A stretch of DNA of 38,473 nucleotides. It comes from Gammaproteobacteria bacterium (GTDB taxonomy: Bacteria; Pseudomonadota; Gammaproteobacteria; Pseudomonadales; Azotimanducaceae). Made by a program: the position numbers and the translations under genes. The notes beneath the pieces are model-generated. The model was not told where the DNA came from. It worked only from the letters and a program-made list of their open reading frames with translations, and ran no database searches. Shown here piece by piece: positions 17,112 to 27,433 of this stretch (positions within the stretch are counted from its first letter, which is position 1; each line of letters opens with the position of its first letter). Where the stretch lies: assembly GCA_024640825.1 (NCBI GenBank), contig JAHEEG010000017.1, positions 1 through 38,473 of the forward strand, read 5' to 3'.

Positions 17112-17955
17112 CTGCCGGCTTCCCCTGTGCCGGTGCGTTGAGCAGGATGATTTCGATCTCTTCGGTGATCTCTTCCTGACGCAGGGCGTTGCTTTGACGC
17201 CTGAGCTCCTCTGACTCGTCGTCGAGATGCCTTACTGCTTCATCGAGGTGGGCGACCCGCTGATGATTTTCTTCCGTCAGCGAGGCGTACAGCATCTGGT
17301 TCAGGGCTGCGAACAGGTATTGGTCGGTAAGCTCCAGCAGGAACTCGGACGGCGTTAGGTTCAGCAGCGGTGGGTGAGGAAACCTTTGCGGCTGATGCTG
17401 AAGATGCTGAAACGGCGGCAGCAGCCGCTGCGCGACCACGCCGTCTTCGCCCGCGTGATAAAGCCCGTAGAGTGAAACAGGTCCCTGTTCGGATTGAACG
17501 GCAAGCAGCTGCTCAACCACCCCGTTCAGCACGGCATTCGTTTCCTCAACGACGCTCGGGCCGTCGAGGCGAATCAATGGCAGAGGCAGATCATCCAGCA
17601 GTTGATGCAACTTGGTTCCCACAGCGATGACCGTGATGGCACGCAGTTGCAGCGTATCCATGGCAGATTCCAGGTGCTGACGCAGGGTACGATTGAAGTC
17701 GCCGCAGAAGCCGCGCTCGCTGCCAATCACCAGGAATACGGTCGCGCTGTCCGCCACTTCCGGGAGAATCTCGGGATGAGAAATCAGCAACTCACCTGCG
17801 GCGTTCTCCATGCTTTCCACGACCGCCCCCTGGGCTTCGGCGAAGCGAACCAGCTTCCTGGTTTCCATGTAGGCGAGGGTTTTCATGGAGTTCAAGACGC
17901 TGCGGATCTCCGCCATGCTGCGCAGATGGCTCTCCAGGTTGCGTCTACGCGTCAT
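17101..17955 (-). CDS. atpG: N-type F1Fo-ATPase gamma subunit
   Basis: 284 residues forming the central rotor stalk. The N-terminal helix ([20 protein letters not shown], then [13 protein letters not shown]) and the C-terminal helix ([20 protein letters not shown]) are the two halves of the gamma coiled coil. The middle holds the Rossmann-like globular domain with [16 protein letters not shown]. The sequence diverges from housekeeping AtpG, as N-ATPase gamma subunits do, and carries a Gln/His/Pro-rich insert around 180-195. It overlaps atpA by 11 bases at its start and the antiporter by 11 bases at its end. Confidence 0.92.
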   Translation of the reverse strand: MTRRRNLESHLRSMAEIRSVLNSMKTLAYMETRKLVRFAEAQGAVVESMENAAGELLISHPEILPEVADSATVFLVIGSERGFCGDFNRTLRQHLESAMDTLQLRAITVIAVGTKLHQLLDDLPLPLIRLDGPSVVEETNAVLNGVVEQLLAVQSEQGPVSLYGLYHAGEDGVVAQRLLPPFQHLQHQPQRFPHPPLLNLTPSEFLLELTDQYLFAALNQMLYASLTEENHQRVAHLDEAVRHLDDESEELRRQSNALRQEEITEEIEIILLNAPAQGKPAGAE

Positions 17956-19450
17956 CTTTCACGGCTTGTGAGGCGCCGCCGATCCATTCGCGAACCGCCT
18001 CGCTCCAGTCATCTCGGGGAGATTCCAGATCAAGCATTGTATTACTAACCGATTTTTCCAGTGTCGCAAGCAGATCTGGGATCGCTTCGAGGCTCACCAT
18101 CTCGAACCCGCCATTGTTGAAGGCGATCAGCCAGGCCAGCTGGAAGCGCTCCGATGAGGGGGAGAAGCGCTCCTGCTTGAGAATCTCCCGGAGCTGGTGA
18201 CCACGTTTTATGGCCGTCTCCATCGAGGTTTCGAGACGCGCGCCGAAACGGGTGAAAACTTCCAGCTCTAGAAACTGCAGGTAGTCGAGCTTCATGCGCC
18301 CGGCTTCCTGCTTGATGCGGGGGTGCTGTGCCCGGCCGCCGACGCGGGAAACCGAACGGGCGATATCGATGGCGGGACGAAAGCCGCCAGAGAAGAGATC
18401 TCGATCCAGATAGATCTGCCCGTCAGTGATGGAAATCAGATTGGTTGGAATGTAGGCGGCGATCTCACCGAGTTCCGTTTCAACGATAGGCAGCGCCGTC
18501 ATGCTGCCGCCGCCGTTGGCCGGGTTCAAGCAGGTCGCGCGTTCCAGAAGCCGCGCGTGAACGGAAAAAATATCGCCCGGGTAGGCTTCCCGTCCTGGTG
18601 GTCGGCGCAGCAGCAGAGACAACTCGCGATAGGTTTTGGCATGGGTGGACAGGTCGTCGTACACCACCAGCACGTCCTTACCCTGACGCATCCAGAATTC
18701 GGCCAGGGCACATCCCGCAAAAGGTGCCAGATACTGCAAGCCGGGCAGGCTGCTGGCCTCCGCCACCACGACTGCGGTGTATTCCAGGGCCTGATACTCC
18801 CTCAGCGTCTCGATGGTGTTGACCACGGTAGAGCGTCGCTGGCCGATGAGCACGTAGACGCAGTAGACGTCTTTACCGCGCTGGTTGACGACGGTGTCCA
18901 GCGCGACGGAGCTGCGCCCGAGACCCTGGTCGCCGATCAGCAACTGGCGCTGGCCTTTGCCGATGGGAATCATCGTATCAACCATTCGGATCCCCGTGTA
19001 CAGTGGCTGGGTAACGAAATCTCTCGCCATTACGGGCGGAGAGGATGTTTCCAGCGGCATCCATCTGGTATGCGTTGGTGGCTTGGCGCCGTCCATGGCA
19101 GTGCCAAGCGGGTCGACGACACGCCCCAGCAGGTCATCGCCGGCCGGGAGGCTCAGAACCCGCCCGGTACGTTGCACCTTCGTGCCCGCCGTCAAAGCGT
19201 CGGTGTCGTGAAGGAGCACCGCGCCGATGAGTCCCGGGGTCAGGTCGAATACGGTTCCGTGGCTGCCGTCGTCGAATATCAGAATATCGTCCACCGCCGC
19301 TGAGGGCAGGCCGTCGATCCAGGCGATGCCATCACCTACCGAAACGACTGTGCCCTGTTCGCTGATACGCAGTCCTGGTTGATACGCATCCAGCCAGCGA
19401 GCCTGAAGCGCCAGCCCGCCGCTTTGCGGAGCTGATGTGCTATCGGTCAT
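17945..19450 (-). CDS. atpA: N-type F1Fo-ATPase alpha subunit
   Basis: 501 residues, the non-catalytic nucleotide-binding subunit of F1. It has the N-terminal beta-barrel ([16 protein letters not shown]), the nucleotide-binding domain and the C-terminal helical domain ([16 protein letters not shown]). The arginine finger supplied to the catalytic site is in ARSVSRVGG. The P-loop reads GDQGLGRSS at 173-181: the usual Lys is Arg179 (codon CGC at 18916-18914). The site is regulatory in alpha subunits, so activity need not be lost, but ATP inhibition or binding may differ. The start overlaps the atpF stop by 11 bases. Confidence 0.94.
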   Translation of the reverse strand: MTDSTSAPQSGGLALQARWLDAYQPGLRISEQGTVVSVGDGIAWIDGLPSAAVDDILIFDDGSHGTVFDLTPGLIGAVLLHDTDALTAGTKVQRTGRVLSLPAGDDLLGRVVDPLGTAMDGAKPPTHTRWMPLETSSPPVMARDFVTQPLYTGIRMVDTMIPIGKGQRQLLIGDQGLGRSSVALDTVVNQRGKDVYCVYVLIGQRRSTVVNTIETLREYQALEYTAVVVAEASSLPGLQYLAPFAGCALAEFWMRQGKDVLVVYDDLSTHAKTYRELSLLLRRPPGREAYPGDIFSVHARLLERATCLNPANGGGSMTALPIVETELGEIAAYIPTNLISITDGQIYLDRDLFSGGFRPAIDIARSVSRVGGRAQHPRIKQEAGRMKLDYLQFLELEVFTRFGARLETSMETAIKRGHQLREILKQERFSPSSERFQLAWLIAFNNGGFEMVSLEAIPDLLATLEKSVSNTMLDLESPRDDWSEAVREWIGGASQAVKDDA

Positions 19451-20186
19451 GAGTGAGCGTCACGAAACCTTCCAGCTCGTCCCGCAGATTCGCGCCAATG
19501 ACCCACGGCCCCCGCGTAATACGCAAACCGGCCAGCAGGTCGGCATCCTGCTCCATTTGCATCGGAGCATCCGATCCGGTGGCCTGCTGCAGAGCCTGAG
19601 CGAGGCGCTGGCGTCGGTCGTCGGACAGGGGATAGGCGCTGGTAACCATGATGGACTCAGGGGAGGTTCCGTAGCTTTTGCGCAGGGCCGTGATGCGTTC
19701 CTCGGGGAGCTGCGAGAGTTCTGTGATCACCATCTCTACCAGCCGGGCCTCCAGTTCCGGCCCCGACGCCTGTTGCAGCAGACTCTTCGCAAACCGAGCA
19801 GCCTGGTCGAGTGCCGTTTCTTCCAGCTTGTGCTCGATATCTGCCTGCCGGCGGGCCTCGGATACACGGGACTTCTCCCGCTCCTCGGCAATATCCGCCT
19901 GCATCTCAACGAGCTTTCCTGCTCGCTGGGCCTCCAGCTCCCGGGCCAATGCCTCACGGGCTGCCCGTCGCTCTGTGTCCCAGTCGGCGAGGCGGGCCTC
20001 ATATTGCGCCTTTAGTGCGGTTGCGTCCTCACGAATTCTGGCGCTCTCGGCGAGGGTCTGTTCGATACCCGCCTTGCGCCGTGCAATCACTTCGAGCACA
20101 GGCTTGTATAGAAACCGTTGGAGGATCCATACCAGTACCAGGAAATTGATGATCTCCAGAATGAAGGTCGACCAGCTCAACTCCAT
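19440..20186 (-). CDS. atpF: N-type F1Fo-ATPase subunit b (b/delta-like)
   Basis: 248 residues. One N-terminal membrane helix ([20 protein letters not shown], then KPV) is typical of subunit b. A long Ala/Glu/Arg-rich coiled coil follows (about 30-140), then a C-terminal domain of about 100 residues ([20 protein letters not shown], then [14 protein letters not shown] and [20 protein letters not shown]). The last part resembles the C-terminal portion of the delta subunit. N-ATPase operons lack a separate delta gene and carry this longer AtpF, so it probably serves as both peripheral stalk and delta. It starts 45 bases after atpE. Confidence 0.9.
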   Translation of the reverse strand: MELSWSTFILEIINFLVLVWILQRFLYKPVLEVIARRKAGIEQTLAESARIREDATALKAQYEARLADWDTERRAAREALARELEAQRAGKLVEMQADIAEEREKSRVSEARRQADIEHKLEETALDQAARFAKSLLQQASGPELEARLVEMVITELSQLPEERITALRKSYGTSPESIMVTSAYPLSDDRRQRLAQALQQATGSDAPMQMEQDADLLAGLRITRGPWVIGANLRDELEGFVTLTHDR

Positions 20187-20231
20187 CGTTGAAGTCTCGG
20201 TATCCGCCTGATGCGCCCCGTCGGTCGCGGC

Positions 20232-20504
<273 letters not shown>

Positions 20505-21191
20505 TCAAACCTCTTTCTGCTGCCGAAGTTGTTGTGATTGTATGCTGCTGGCCACGTAGATCAGTGCCAGCATGCCGAAGATGTAGGCCTGCACCAGAGC
20601 CTCTACGATGTGCAGCATGAGAATGGGTACCGGTGCCAGAAATCCGGCCACCAGGAGTATGAGCAGCGCCGCCATCTCCAGGCTCATCATGTTGCCGAAC
20701 AGGCGTACTGCCAACGCAATGGTGCGGGTTATCTCGCTGATGATGTGGAACGGAAGCAGTATGGGGCTGGGTGTCAGGTAGTGGCGGAGATAGCTGCGCA
20801 GGCCCTGAATGCGGATGCCGAACCAGTGCGTCGACAGGAAAACCAGAAAGGCCAGTCCTGCTGTCGCAGACAGATCCCGCGTGGGTGAGTGCACGCCTGG
20901 AATCAGGCCGCTGAGATTGGCGATCACCAGAAATACCCAAAGGCTCGCGACGAACGGCATGATCTGTCGCCCGTGCTCAGGCGCAACGGCCTCCACCGCT
21001 TCTTCGATAGCGGAAACCACGCCCTCGCTCGCCGCCTGCAGCGATCCGGGATCCTCGCGTAGCGAACGAGAAGCCAGCCACGCCAGCAGCCAGACCGCAG
21101 CCATGATTACCCACGTGGTTATCACGGTATTGGTGATCACCACAGGTCCCAGCTGGATAGCCGGCTCGATGTTCAGGTTACCTTCTTGCAT
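20505..21191 (-). CDS. atpB: N-type F1Fo-ATPase subunit a
   Basis: 228 residues with about five to six membrane helices. Key features are the channel Arg163 in LAVRLFGNMMS, the NLSGLIPGVHSPTRDLS loop, and the last helix with HIVEALVQAYIFGMLALIY. Together with the c ring it forms the ion path. The start codon lies 45 bases after atpQ, exactly where atpR would be expected in a canonical N-ATPase operon, so atpR is absent. The gene ends three bases before atpE. Confidence 0.94.
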   Translation of the reverse strand: MQEGNLNIEPAIQLGPVVITNTVITTWVIMAAVWLLAWLASRSLREDPGSLQAASEGVVSAIEEAVEAVAPEHGRQIMPFVASLWVFLVIANLSGLIPGVHSPTRDLSATAGLAFLVFLSTHWFGIRIQGLRSYLRHYLTPSPILLPFHIISEITRTIALAVRLFGNMMSLEMAALLILLVAGFLAPVPILMLHIVEALVQAYIFGMLALIYVASSIQSQQLRQQKEV

Positions 21192-21236
21192 AGCTCCCTA
21201 GCTCTCAGCCTTGGTCCCGCTCGTTTCGATGGGCGT

Positions 21237-21506
21237 TCATTCGCGGATGAAAAGAAAAACGTTCAACGCGCCGATGAAAACGCCCACGAGAATCAGACTT
21301 ACCGTCCAGCGGGAGGAGTACTCCGATGCCAGGCCGTCGAGCCAGTTTCCCAGGTAGGCGCCGCCCACCACCGGCAGGACGATGAGCAGGCCGATGGTGC
21401 CGATGTAGATCGTCTGGCTGAGCAGCGTAGGTCGCTCTCGCTCAGCCTTTTTCATCCGCCTGGCCTGTTGCTCGACTTGTTTTCTCAGGTCGTCCAGTTC
21501 CGGCAT
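21237..21506 (-). CDS. atpQ: N-ATPase accessory membrane protein AtpQ (AtpI-like)
   Basis: 89 residues from the ATG at 21506 (MPELDDLRKQVEQQARRMKK), beginning five bases after atpC. A charged cytoplasmic helix is followed by two membrane helices (IYIGTIGLLIVLPVVGGAYL and SLILVGVFIGALNVFLF) with GNWLDG between them. This is the AtpI/ATPase_gene1 family layout. Proteins of this family assist ring assembly or Mg2+/Ca2+ handling in ATP synthases. Its place after atpC matches the N-ATPase operon order D-C-Q. Confidence 0.87.
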   Translation of the reverse strand: MPELDDLRKQVEQQARRMKKAERERPTLLSQTIYIGTIGLLIVLPVVGGAYLGNWLDGLASEYSSRWTVSLILVGVFIGALNVFLFIRE

Positions 21507-21511
21507 GACAA

Positions 21512-23433
<1,922 letters not shown>

Positions 23434-23475
23434 CTAATGTGCCGGCAACTGGGTGAGGAGGCCGGTGGTGGTCGC

Positions 23476-23585
23476 GGTGGCCGTCACGTGGTGGCCGTCA
23501 CGCGGTGGCCGTCACGCGGTGGCCGTCACGCGGTGGCCGTCACACGGTGGCCGTCACACGGTGGCCGTCACGCGGTGGCCGTCAC
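23476..23585. repeat. 14-bp minisatellite, eight units
   Basis: Eight copies of the 12-base core GGTGGCCGTCAC start every 14 bases at 23476, 23490, 23504, 23518, 23532, 23546, 23560 and 23574. The two-base linkers vary (GT, GC, GC, GC, AC, AC, GC). The array fills the space between the desaturase and atpD genes, and the last unit contains the desaturase stop codon (23584-23582). Each unit includes GTCAC facing GTGGC, so the transcript could fold into short hairpins. Confidence 0.95.
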
Positions 23586-24490
23586 ACCGGCGCGGTCACC
23601 TCACGCAGCATCTGGAAATAGCTGCGCGGGAAGGCCATGCCGTCGTAATAGCCTCTGGCCGTCAGCAGCCGGTGCATCTTCGGCAGGTTGTAGACCGGGA
23701 CTGACGCCTTCATGTGGTGCTCGAGGTGGTAGTTCACGCCAAGCGGACAGAACACCAGCCGGTCCAGCCACCCGGCGGGTATGGTGCGGGTATTTTGACG
23801 CGGATCGAGATCGAACAGGTTCGGTACCGCCGCGTGCTCTGCCACCTGGCGCAGGCGGCTGACCAGCCGGTTCGTGGTCAGTAGCGCAACCCACCAGATC
23901 AGATACAACCAGGCGACACCGAGGTAAACAAATATCGTCAGCATCAGCAGATTGATCAGGAGCCCTCTGGCAAGCGCCTCTCGCTGAGCGGGCTGCTGCT
24001 GGTTGAAACTCAGGAAGCTGCGGAACAGCCCGCGAGTCTGACGCCAGCCAGTCTTGCCACTGAGGTCTCGCCAGATCTTGCGGTGCAGCCGCTCGCGGGT
24101 GATGGGATAGTCCTGGTAGTTGGGCAGGTCGGGGTCTTCCCGGGTTCCTGCCAGCTGGTGGTGCCGCAGGTGCCCGCGGCTGTATGACTTCATGTTGTTG
24201 AAGGTGGGGGGGGCTGCCAGCCACTCGCCTACCCATTCGTTCAACCGGCGCGAGGTGAACAGGGTGCCGTGACCGCATTCGTGGACCAGCACGCCGAAGC
24301 CCAGCTGACGCCCGCCCAGCAGCAGAATGCCGAGCAGGATGGTCAGCGGGTTCGGCCACAGCGCCATCATGGCGAATATGGCGGCGGTGATTGCGTAGTT
24401 GCAGAGCACCAGCCAGGCCGCCTTCCAGTCGCTGCGGCGGCCAAGTTCGTCCAGTTCCTGGCTGGAGAGCACGTCTTTCAATTCGTTCAT
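23582..24490 (-). CDS. membrane fatty-acid desaturase
   Basis: 302 residues from the ATG at 24490 (MNELKDVLSSQEL), with AGGTGA five bases upstream. It is a membrane di-iron desaturase/hydroxylase with all His boxes: HECGH at 70-74, HLRHH at 107-111 and HLEHH at 255-259. Hydrophobic segments lie at about 25-65 and 175-205. Such enzymes introduce double bonds or hydroxyls into membrane lipid acyl chains, or act on related lipids. It follows the PaaX-like regulator by 32 bases, so the two are probably co-transcribed. Its stop codon falls inside the first unit (in its reading direction) of the 14-bp array, so the last residues (TAPV) may have been reshaped by the repeat. Confidence 0.9.
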   Translation of the reverse strand: MNELKDVLSSQELDELGRRSDWKAAWLVLCNYAITAAIFAMMALWPNPLTILLGILLLGGRQLGFGVLVHECGHGTLFTSRRLNEWVGEWLAAPPTFNNMKSYSRGHLRHHQLAGTREDPDLPNYQDYPITRERLHRKIWRDLSGKTGWRQTRGLFRSFLSFNQQQPAQREALARGLLINLLMLTIFVYLGVAWLYLIWWVALLTTNRLVSRLRQVAEHAAVPNLFDLDPRQNTRTIPAGWLDRLVFCPLGVNYHLEHHMKASVPVYNLPKMHRLLTARGYYDGMAFPRSYFQMLREVTAPV

Positions 24491-24522
24491 TCTGTTCACC
24501 TTGTCATGCGTCTGCTCGTGTG

Positions 24523-25362
24523 TCACCGGGCCATATCCAGCTGTGGTCGCGGCATGCGTCGCAGCGCTTCTTCCTTGCCGCTCGCCCAGATGTCTTTGCC
24601 CAGCACGTCGTATTCCAGCATGGCGTGCCACAGCGCCTCGCGCGCCTGGACGTTGACGAACTCGCTCGGCAGCAGCGGGTCTTTCGCCAGTCGGTGAATC
24701 ACCTCACCGCCCAGGCTGAAGCATTCCAGACGCGCCTGGTCCGCAGCCTGTGTTGGCAGGTGCCGGGCGCTTTCCTCCAGCCGACGCAGCGCGTCAGCAT
24801 ACCCGTCGTTGAGCCGGGTGGGTTGCCAGGCCTGCAGCCAGCTTTGCGGGGCAGGGTTTCCCTGCGGCTGTCCGGCCACCAGCAGCACGCCGCGGTCGAG
24901 TCCGATGCCGCCGGCCAGCGTGCGCAGTTCGGCCGGCTTAAGCTGCAGATTATCGGGTCGAACAAACAGTGCCGGGCGCACCTCGCGGAAACCCAGCGCA
25001 CCGAGTGCCCACGCGCTGGTCCTCGTTTCCTCTGTCCTCCGATCGGAAGCTTGGATCGAGGGTGCATGAGCGAAAAGCCAGCGTCCCGGTTGCCAGGGAC
25101 GTACCCGGGCTTCGCCGAGACGCCAACGCTCGACGAAGTCGTTCAGCGCGTCGGTCTGCCGGGCGAGTCGATACAGGCCGCGTTCCGGACTTTCGATAAT
25201 GCCGCGTGTCACCAGCCGCGACAGCGTCACGCGCAGGGTGTTCTCAGAGAAGCCGAACAATTCTCCGGCGGCGATCAACGAACGTGCTGTTCGATGACGG
25301 CTGCGGGCACTCCTCAGCATGTCGAGGATAACGGCGCTGGGCTTGTTCCGGTCTCGAGTCAT
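24523..25362 (-). CDS. PaaX-family transcriptional regulator
   Basis: 279 residues. The N-terminal winged helix (about 15-70) reads LIAAGELFGFSENTLRVTLS, then RLVTRGIIESPERGLYRL. A central PaaX effector domain (about 90-180) and a C-terminal PaaX domain with EYDVLGKDIWASG follow. PaaX represses phenylacetyl-CoA catabolism in response to that thioester; relatives respond to other acyl-CoAs. No paa genes are visible, so this one probably controls the desaturase downstream and perhaps the divergent Nudix-led genes. A promoter with an overlapping palindrome lies just upstream. Confidence 0.87.
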   Translation of the reverse strand: MTRDRNKPSAVILDMLRSARSRHRTARSLIAAGELFGFSENTLRVTLSRLVTRGIIESPERGLYRLARQTDALNDFVERWRLGEARVRPWQPGRWLFAHAPSIQASDRRTEETRTSAWALGALGFREVRPALFVRPDNLQLKPAELRTLAGGIGLDRGVLLVAGQPQGNPAPQSWLQAWQPTRLNDGYADALRRLEESARHLPTQAADQARLECFSLGGEVIHRLAKDPLLPSEFVNVQAREALWHAMLEYDVLGKDIWASGKEEALRRMPRPQLDMAR

Positions 25363-25391
25363 TACCAGGCTAGCTGCAAAAGGGAACAGCC

Positions 25392-25403
25392 TGTAACATT
25401 ACA
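25392..25403. promoter_or_regulatory. candidate operator palindrome over the -10 box
   Basis: TGTAACATTACA consists of TGTAA/TTACA arms around a two-base centre. It covers the predicted -10 of the paaX-like gene, where a repressor would block transcription. It may be an autoregulatory site, by inference from position. Confidence 0.4.
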
Positions 25404-25423
25404 TTCCGCAGAAAGAATATCAA
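25396..25423 (-). promoter_or_regulatory. sigma70-like promoter of the paaX-like/desaturase unit
   Basis: On the minus strand, TTGATA (25423-25418) and TAATGT (25401-25396) are separated by 16 bases, with the regulator ATG 33 bases further on. The predicted leader is about 25-30 nt. The match is reasonable in an otherwise GC-rich genome. Confidence 0.5.
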
Positions 25424-25430
25424 GATCTTG
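25421..25430. promoter_or_regulatory. second palindrome beside the -35 box
   Basis: CAAGATCTTG is a perfect 10-base palindrome overlapping the predicted -35 (25418-25423) of the paaX-like gene. It lies in the divergent region shared with the Nudix gene. It could be a second operator site or chance. Confidence 0.3.
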
Positions 25431-25555
25431 TAATGAGCCGCCTCTTTGCACCACCGGCGAGGCGACTCGACCCCGGCGGAACTCGATGGGAAGATAGCGG
25501 GGCCCTTGGGTTTGGCAGGGCAGGAGGTAGAGCGACTGATGGGAAAAGGCAATCG

Positions 25556-26311
25556 ATGAGTGACGCGGAGCAACCCCAATCGAAGAACCAGCCGAAACAT
25601 CGCAACGATATTTACGGCGACAACCTAAAGGAGCGGGACGGTGGCAGCGAGCTGATTCCTGCCGCGACGGTGGTCCTGCTGCGGGACAATCCGGAGCCGG
25701 AAGTTCTGATGGTGCACAAGAACTCGAAAATTGCCTTCGGGGGAATGTGGGTATTCCCCGGTGGCCGCATCGACCCGGAAGATTATCCTGAAGATGGAGA
25801 TATCGACGTCGCCGCTCGTAACGCCGCGGTGCGGGAAACGCTGGAAGAGGCGGGCATCAGCTCGAAAGCAGGGGATTTCGTGTGGTTCTCCCACTGGACG
25901 CCGCCGCCGATCACGCCGAAGCGCTTTTCCACCTGGTTTTTTGCGGCGCGCGCGGACGATCATGCGGTGAGCATCGATGGCGGCGAAATTCAGGATCATG
26001 CATGGCTGAGTCCGGCCACAGCCCTTAAGAGGCATGCGGCCAGCGAGATCGACCTGGCCCCGCCTACCTGGATTACCCTGCACACGTTGTCCCGCTACCC
26101 TTCGGTGGACGAACTGCTGGAGCGTCTGCGCGCAACGGACGCGAAGCACTATGAGACCCGGCTCGGTGAGCGGGCGGACGGCGCGCGGGTAGCCATGTGG
26201 CAAGGCGATGCGGGATACGATACCTGGGACGCGAACCGTGAAGGCGAGCGGCACAGACTGGTGATGGCCAAAGGCGGGTTTCTGTTCGAGAACACCACGG
26301 AGGACTACTGA
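25556..26311 (+). CDS. Nudix hydrolase (NUDT19/RP2-like)
   Basis: 251 residues from the ATG at 25556 (MSDAEQPQSKN), with AAGG six bases upstream; the open frame to 25433 lacks a good ribosome site. The Nudix box begins FPGGRIDPED (Gly at residue 69) and ends AAVRETLEEAGI (about 91-101), with about ten extra residues between its halves. That split box, with an Asp-rich insert, recalls NUDT19/RP2-type CoA or nucleotide-diphosphate hydrolases. Catalytic Glu residues in RETLEEAG are present. It ends three bases before the oxidoreductase start, so it is the first gene of a plus-strand operon. A CoA-diphosphatase role would fit the CoA-rich surroundings but is inferred. Confidence 0.85.
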   Translation: MSDAEQPQSKNQPKHRNDIYGDNLKERDGGSELIPAATVVLLRDNPEPEVLMVHKNSKIAFGGMWVFPGGRIDPEDYPEDGDIDVAARNAAVRETLEEAGISSKAGDFVWFSHWTPPPITPKRFSTWFFAARADDHAVSIDGGEIQDHAWLSPATALKRHAASEIDLAPPTWITLHTLSRYPSVDELLERLRATDAKHYETRLGERADGARVAMWQGDAGYDTWDANREGERHRLVMAKGGFLFENTTEDY

Positions 26312-26314
26312 CTT

Positions 26315-27388
26315 ATGCAACGATTGTTCGAACCTCTGAACTTCATCCACGGTCCGGCCATCAAGAACCGCTTCATGCTGGCACCTCTGACCAACTCCCA
26401 GAGCCACGACGACGGTCGACTGTCGGACGTGGAACGGAACTGGCTGCTGATGCGAGCCCGCGGTGGGTTCGGGCTGACCATGACCTGCGCTGCCCACGTG
26501 CAGGCCCAGGGCCGGGGTTTCCCGGGGCAGCTGGGTATCTTCTCGGACGATCACGTTGCGGCGCTGACAGGCCTGGCGGAAGCCATTCGACAAGCCGGCA
26601 GTCTGTCGGCGGTACAGCTGCACCACGCGGGCATGCGCTCGCCCGCGGACCTGATCGGCACCAACCCGGTTTGTCCGTCTGTGAACGAGGAATTTGGCGC
26701 GCGGGCGCTATCGACCGTCGAGGTAGAGCAGGTCGTAGAAGACTTCGTGACGGCGGCCGAGCGCGCGGACCGAGCCGGATTCGACGGGGTGGAGCTGCAC
26801 GGTGCCCACGGCTACCTCCTGTGCCAGTTTCTCAGCAGTGAGATCAACCATCGGGACGATCGCTTCGGCGGTTCTCTGGAAAATCGGGCGCGGCCGCTGT
26901 TCGATATCATCGAAGGCATCCGCGCCCGCTGCCGGGCCGATTTCCAGATTGGCGTACGGTTGTCACCGGAGCGCTTCGGGATGGTGCTCAGGGAGGTTCA
27001 GGACGTGGCCTTGCGTCTCATAAGTTCAGGATCGGTGGACTATCTGGATATGTCACTGTGGGACGTGTTCAATGAGCCGGAAGACGAGGCGCTCAAAGGG
27101 CGCAGCCTGTTGTCCTATTTCACCGAGCTGGAACGCGGCAACGTGCGCCTCGGGGTCGCGGGTAAGGTTACCCGACCTCAGGATGCGTTGGCCTGTCTCG
27201 AAGCCGGTGCGGACTTCGTCCTGCTGGGGAGGGCCGCTATTCTGAATCACGATTTCCCGCTTCAAGCGGAACAGGATCCGGACTTCGAACCAGCCAGACT
27301 ACCGGTCACCCGGACCTACCTGCACCAGCAGGGGCTTGGCGATGCGTTCATCGACTACATGAGTCAGTGGCCGGGATTCGTGGCATAG
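26315..27388 (+). CDS. NADH:flavin oxidoreductase, old yellow enzyme family
   Basis: 357 residues forming an FMN-binding TIM barrel. Motifs: PLTNSQSHDDG near 25-34, QLHHAGMRSP about 101-110, the substrate-binding His pair in HGAHGYLLCQFLS (162-174), NHRDDRFGGSLENRARP (178-194), and the C-terminal phosphate-binding GADFVLLGRAAI. The family reduces activated C=C bonds of enones and related compounds with NAD(P)H. There is no C-terminal FAD/NAD domain of the 2,4-dienoyl-CoA reductase type. It follows the Nudix gene by three bases and precedes the dioxygenase by 45 bases. Confidence 0.92.
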   Translation: MQRLFEPLNFIHGPAIKNRFMLAPLTNSQSHDDGRLSDVERNWLLMRARGGFGLTMTCAAHVQAQGRGFPGQLGIFSDDHVAALTGLAEAIRQAGSLSAVQLHHAGMRSPADLIGTNPVCPSVNEEFGARALSTVEVEQVVEDFVTAAERADRAGFDGVELHGAHGYLLCQFLSSEINHRDDRFGGSLENRARPLFDIIEGIRARCRADFQIGVRLSPERFGMVLREVQDVALRLISSGSVDYLDMSLWDVFNEPEDEALKGRSLLSYFTELERGNVRLGVAGKVTRPQDALACLEAGADFVLLGRAAILNHDFPLQAEQDPDFEPARLPVTRTYLHQQGLGDAFIDYMSQWPGFVA

Positions 27389-27433
27389 CGGGGATCGCAG
27401 AGCGTCCAGATAAAATGGCAAGGGAGAACACCT

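Noticed and set aside
18323-19303. 326-codon plus-strand frame opposite atpA
   Set aside because: It is a mirror of a highly conserved gene; its His/Gln/Arg-rich translation looks like antisense.
23476-23585. CRISPR array
   Set aside because: The units are 14 bp in direct tandem with two-base linkers; there are no spacers and no cas genes.
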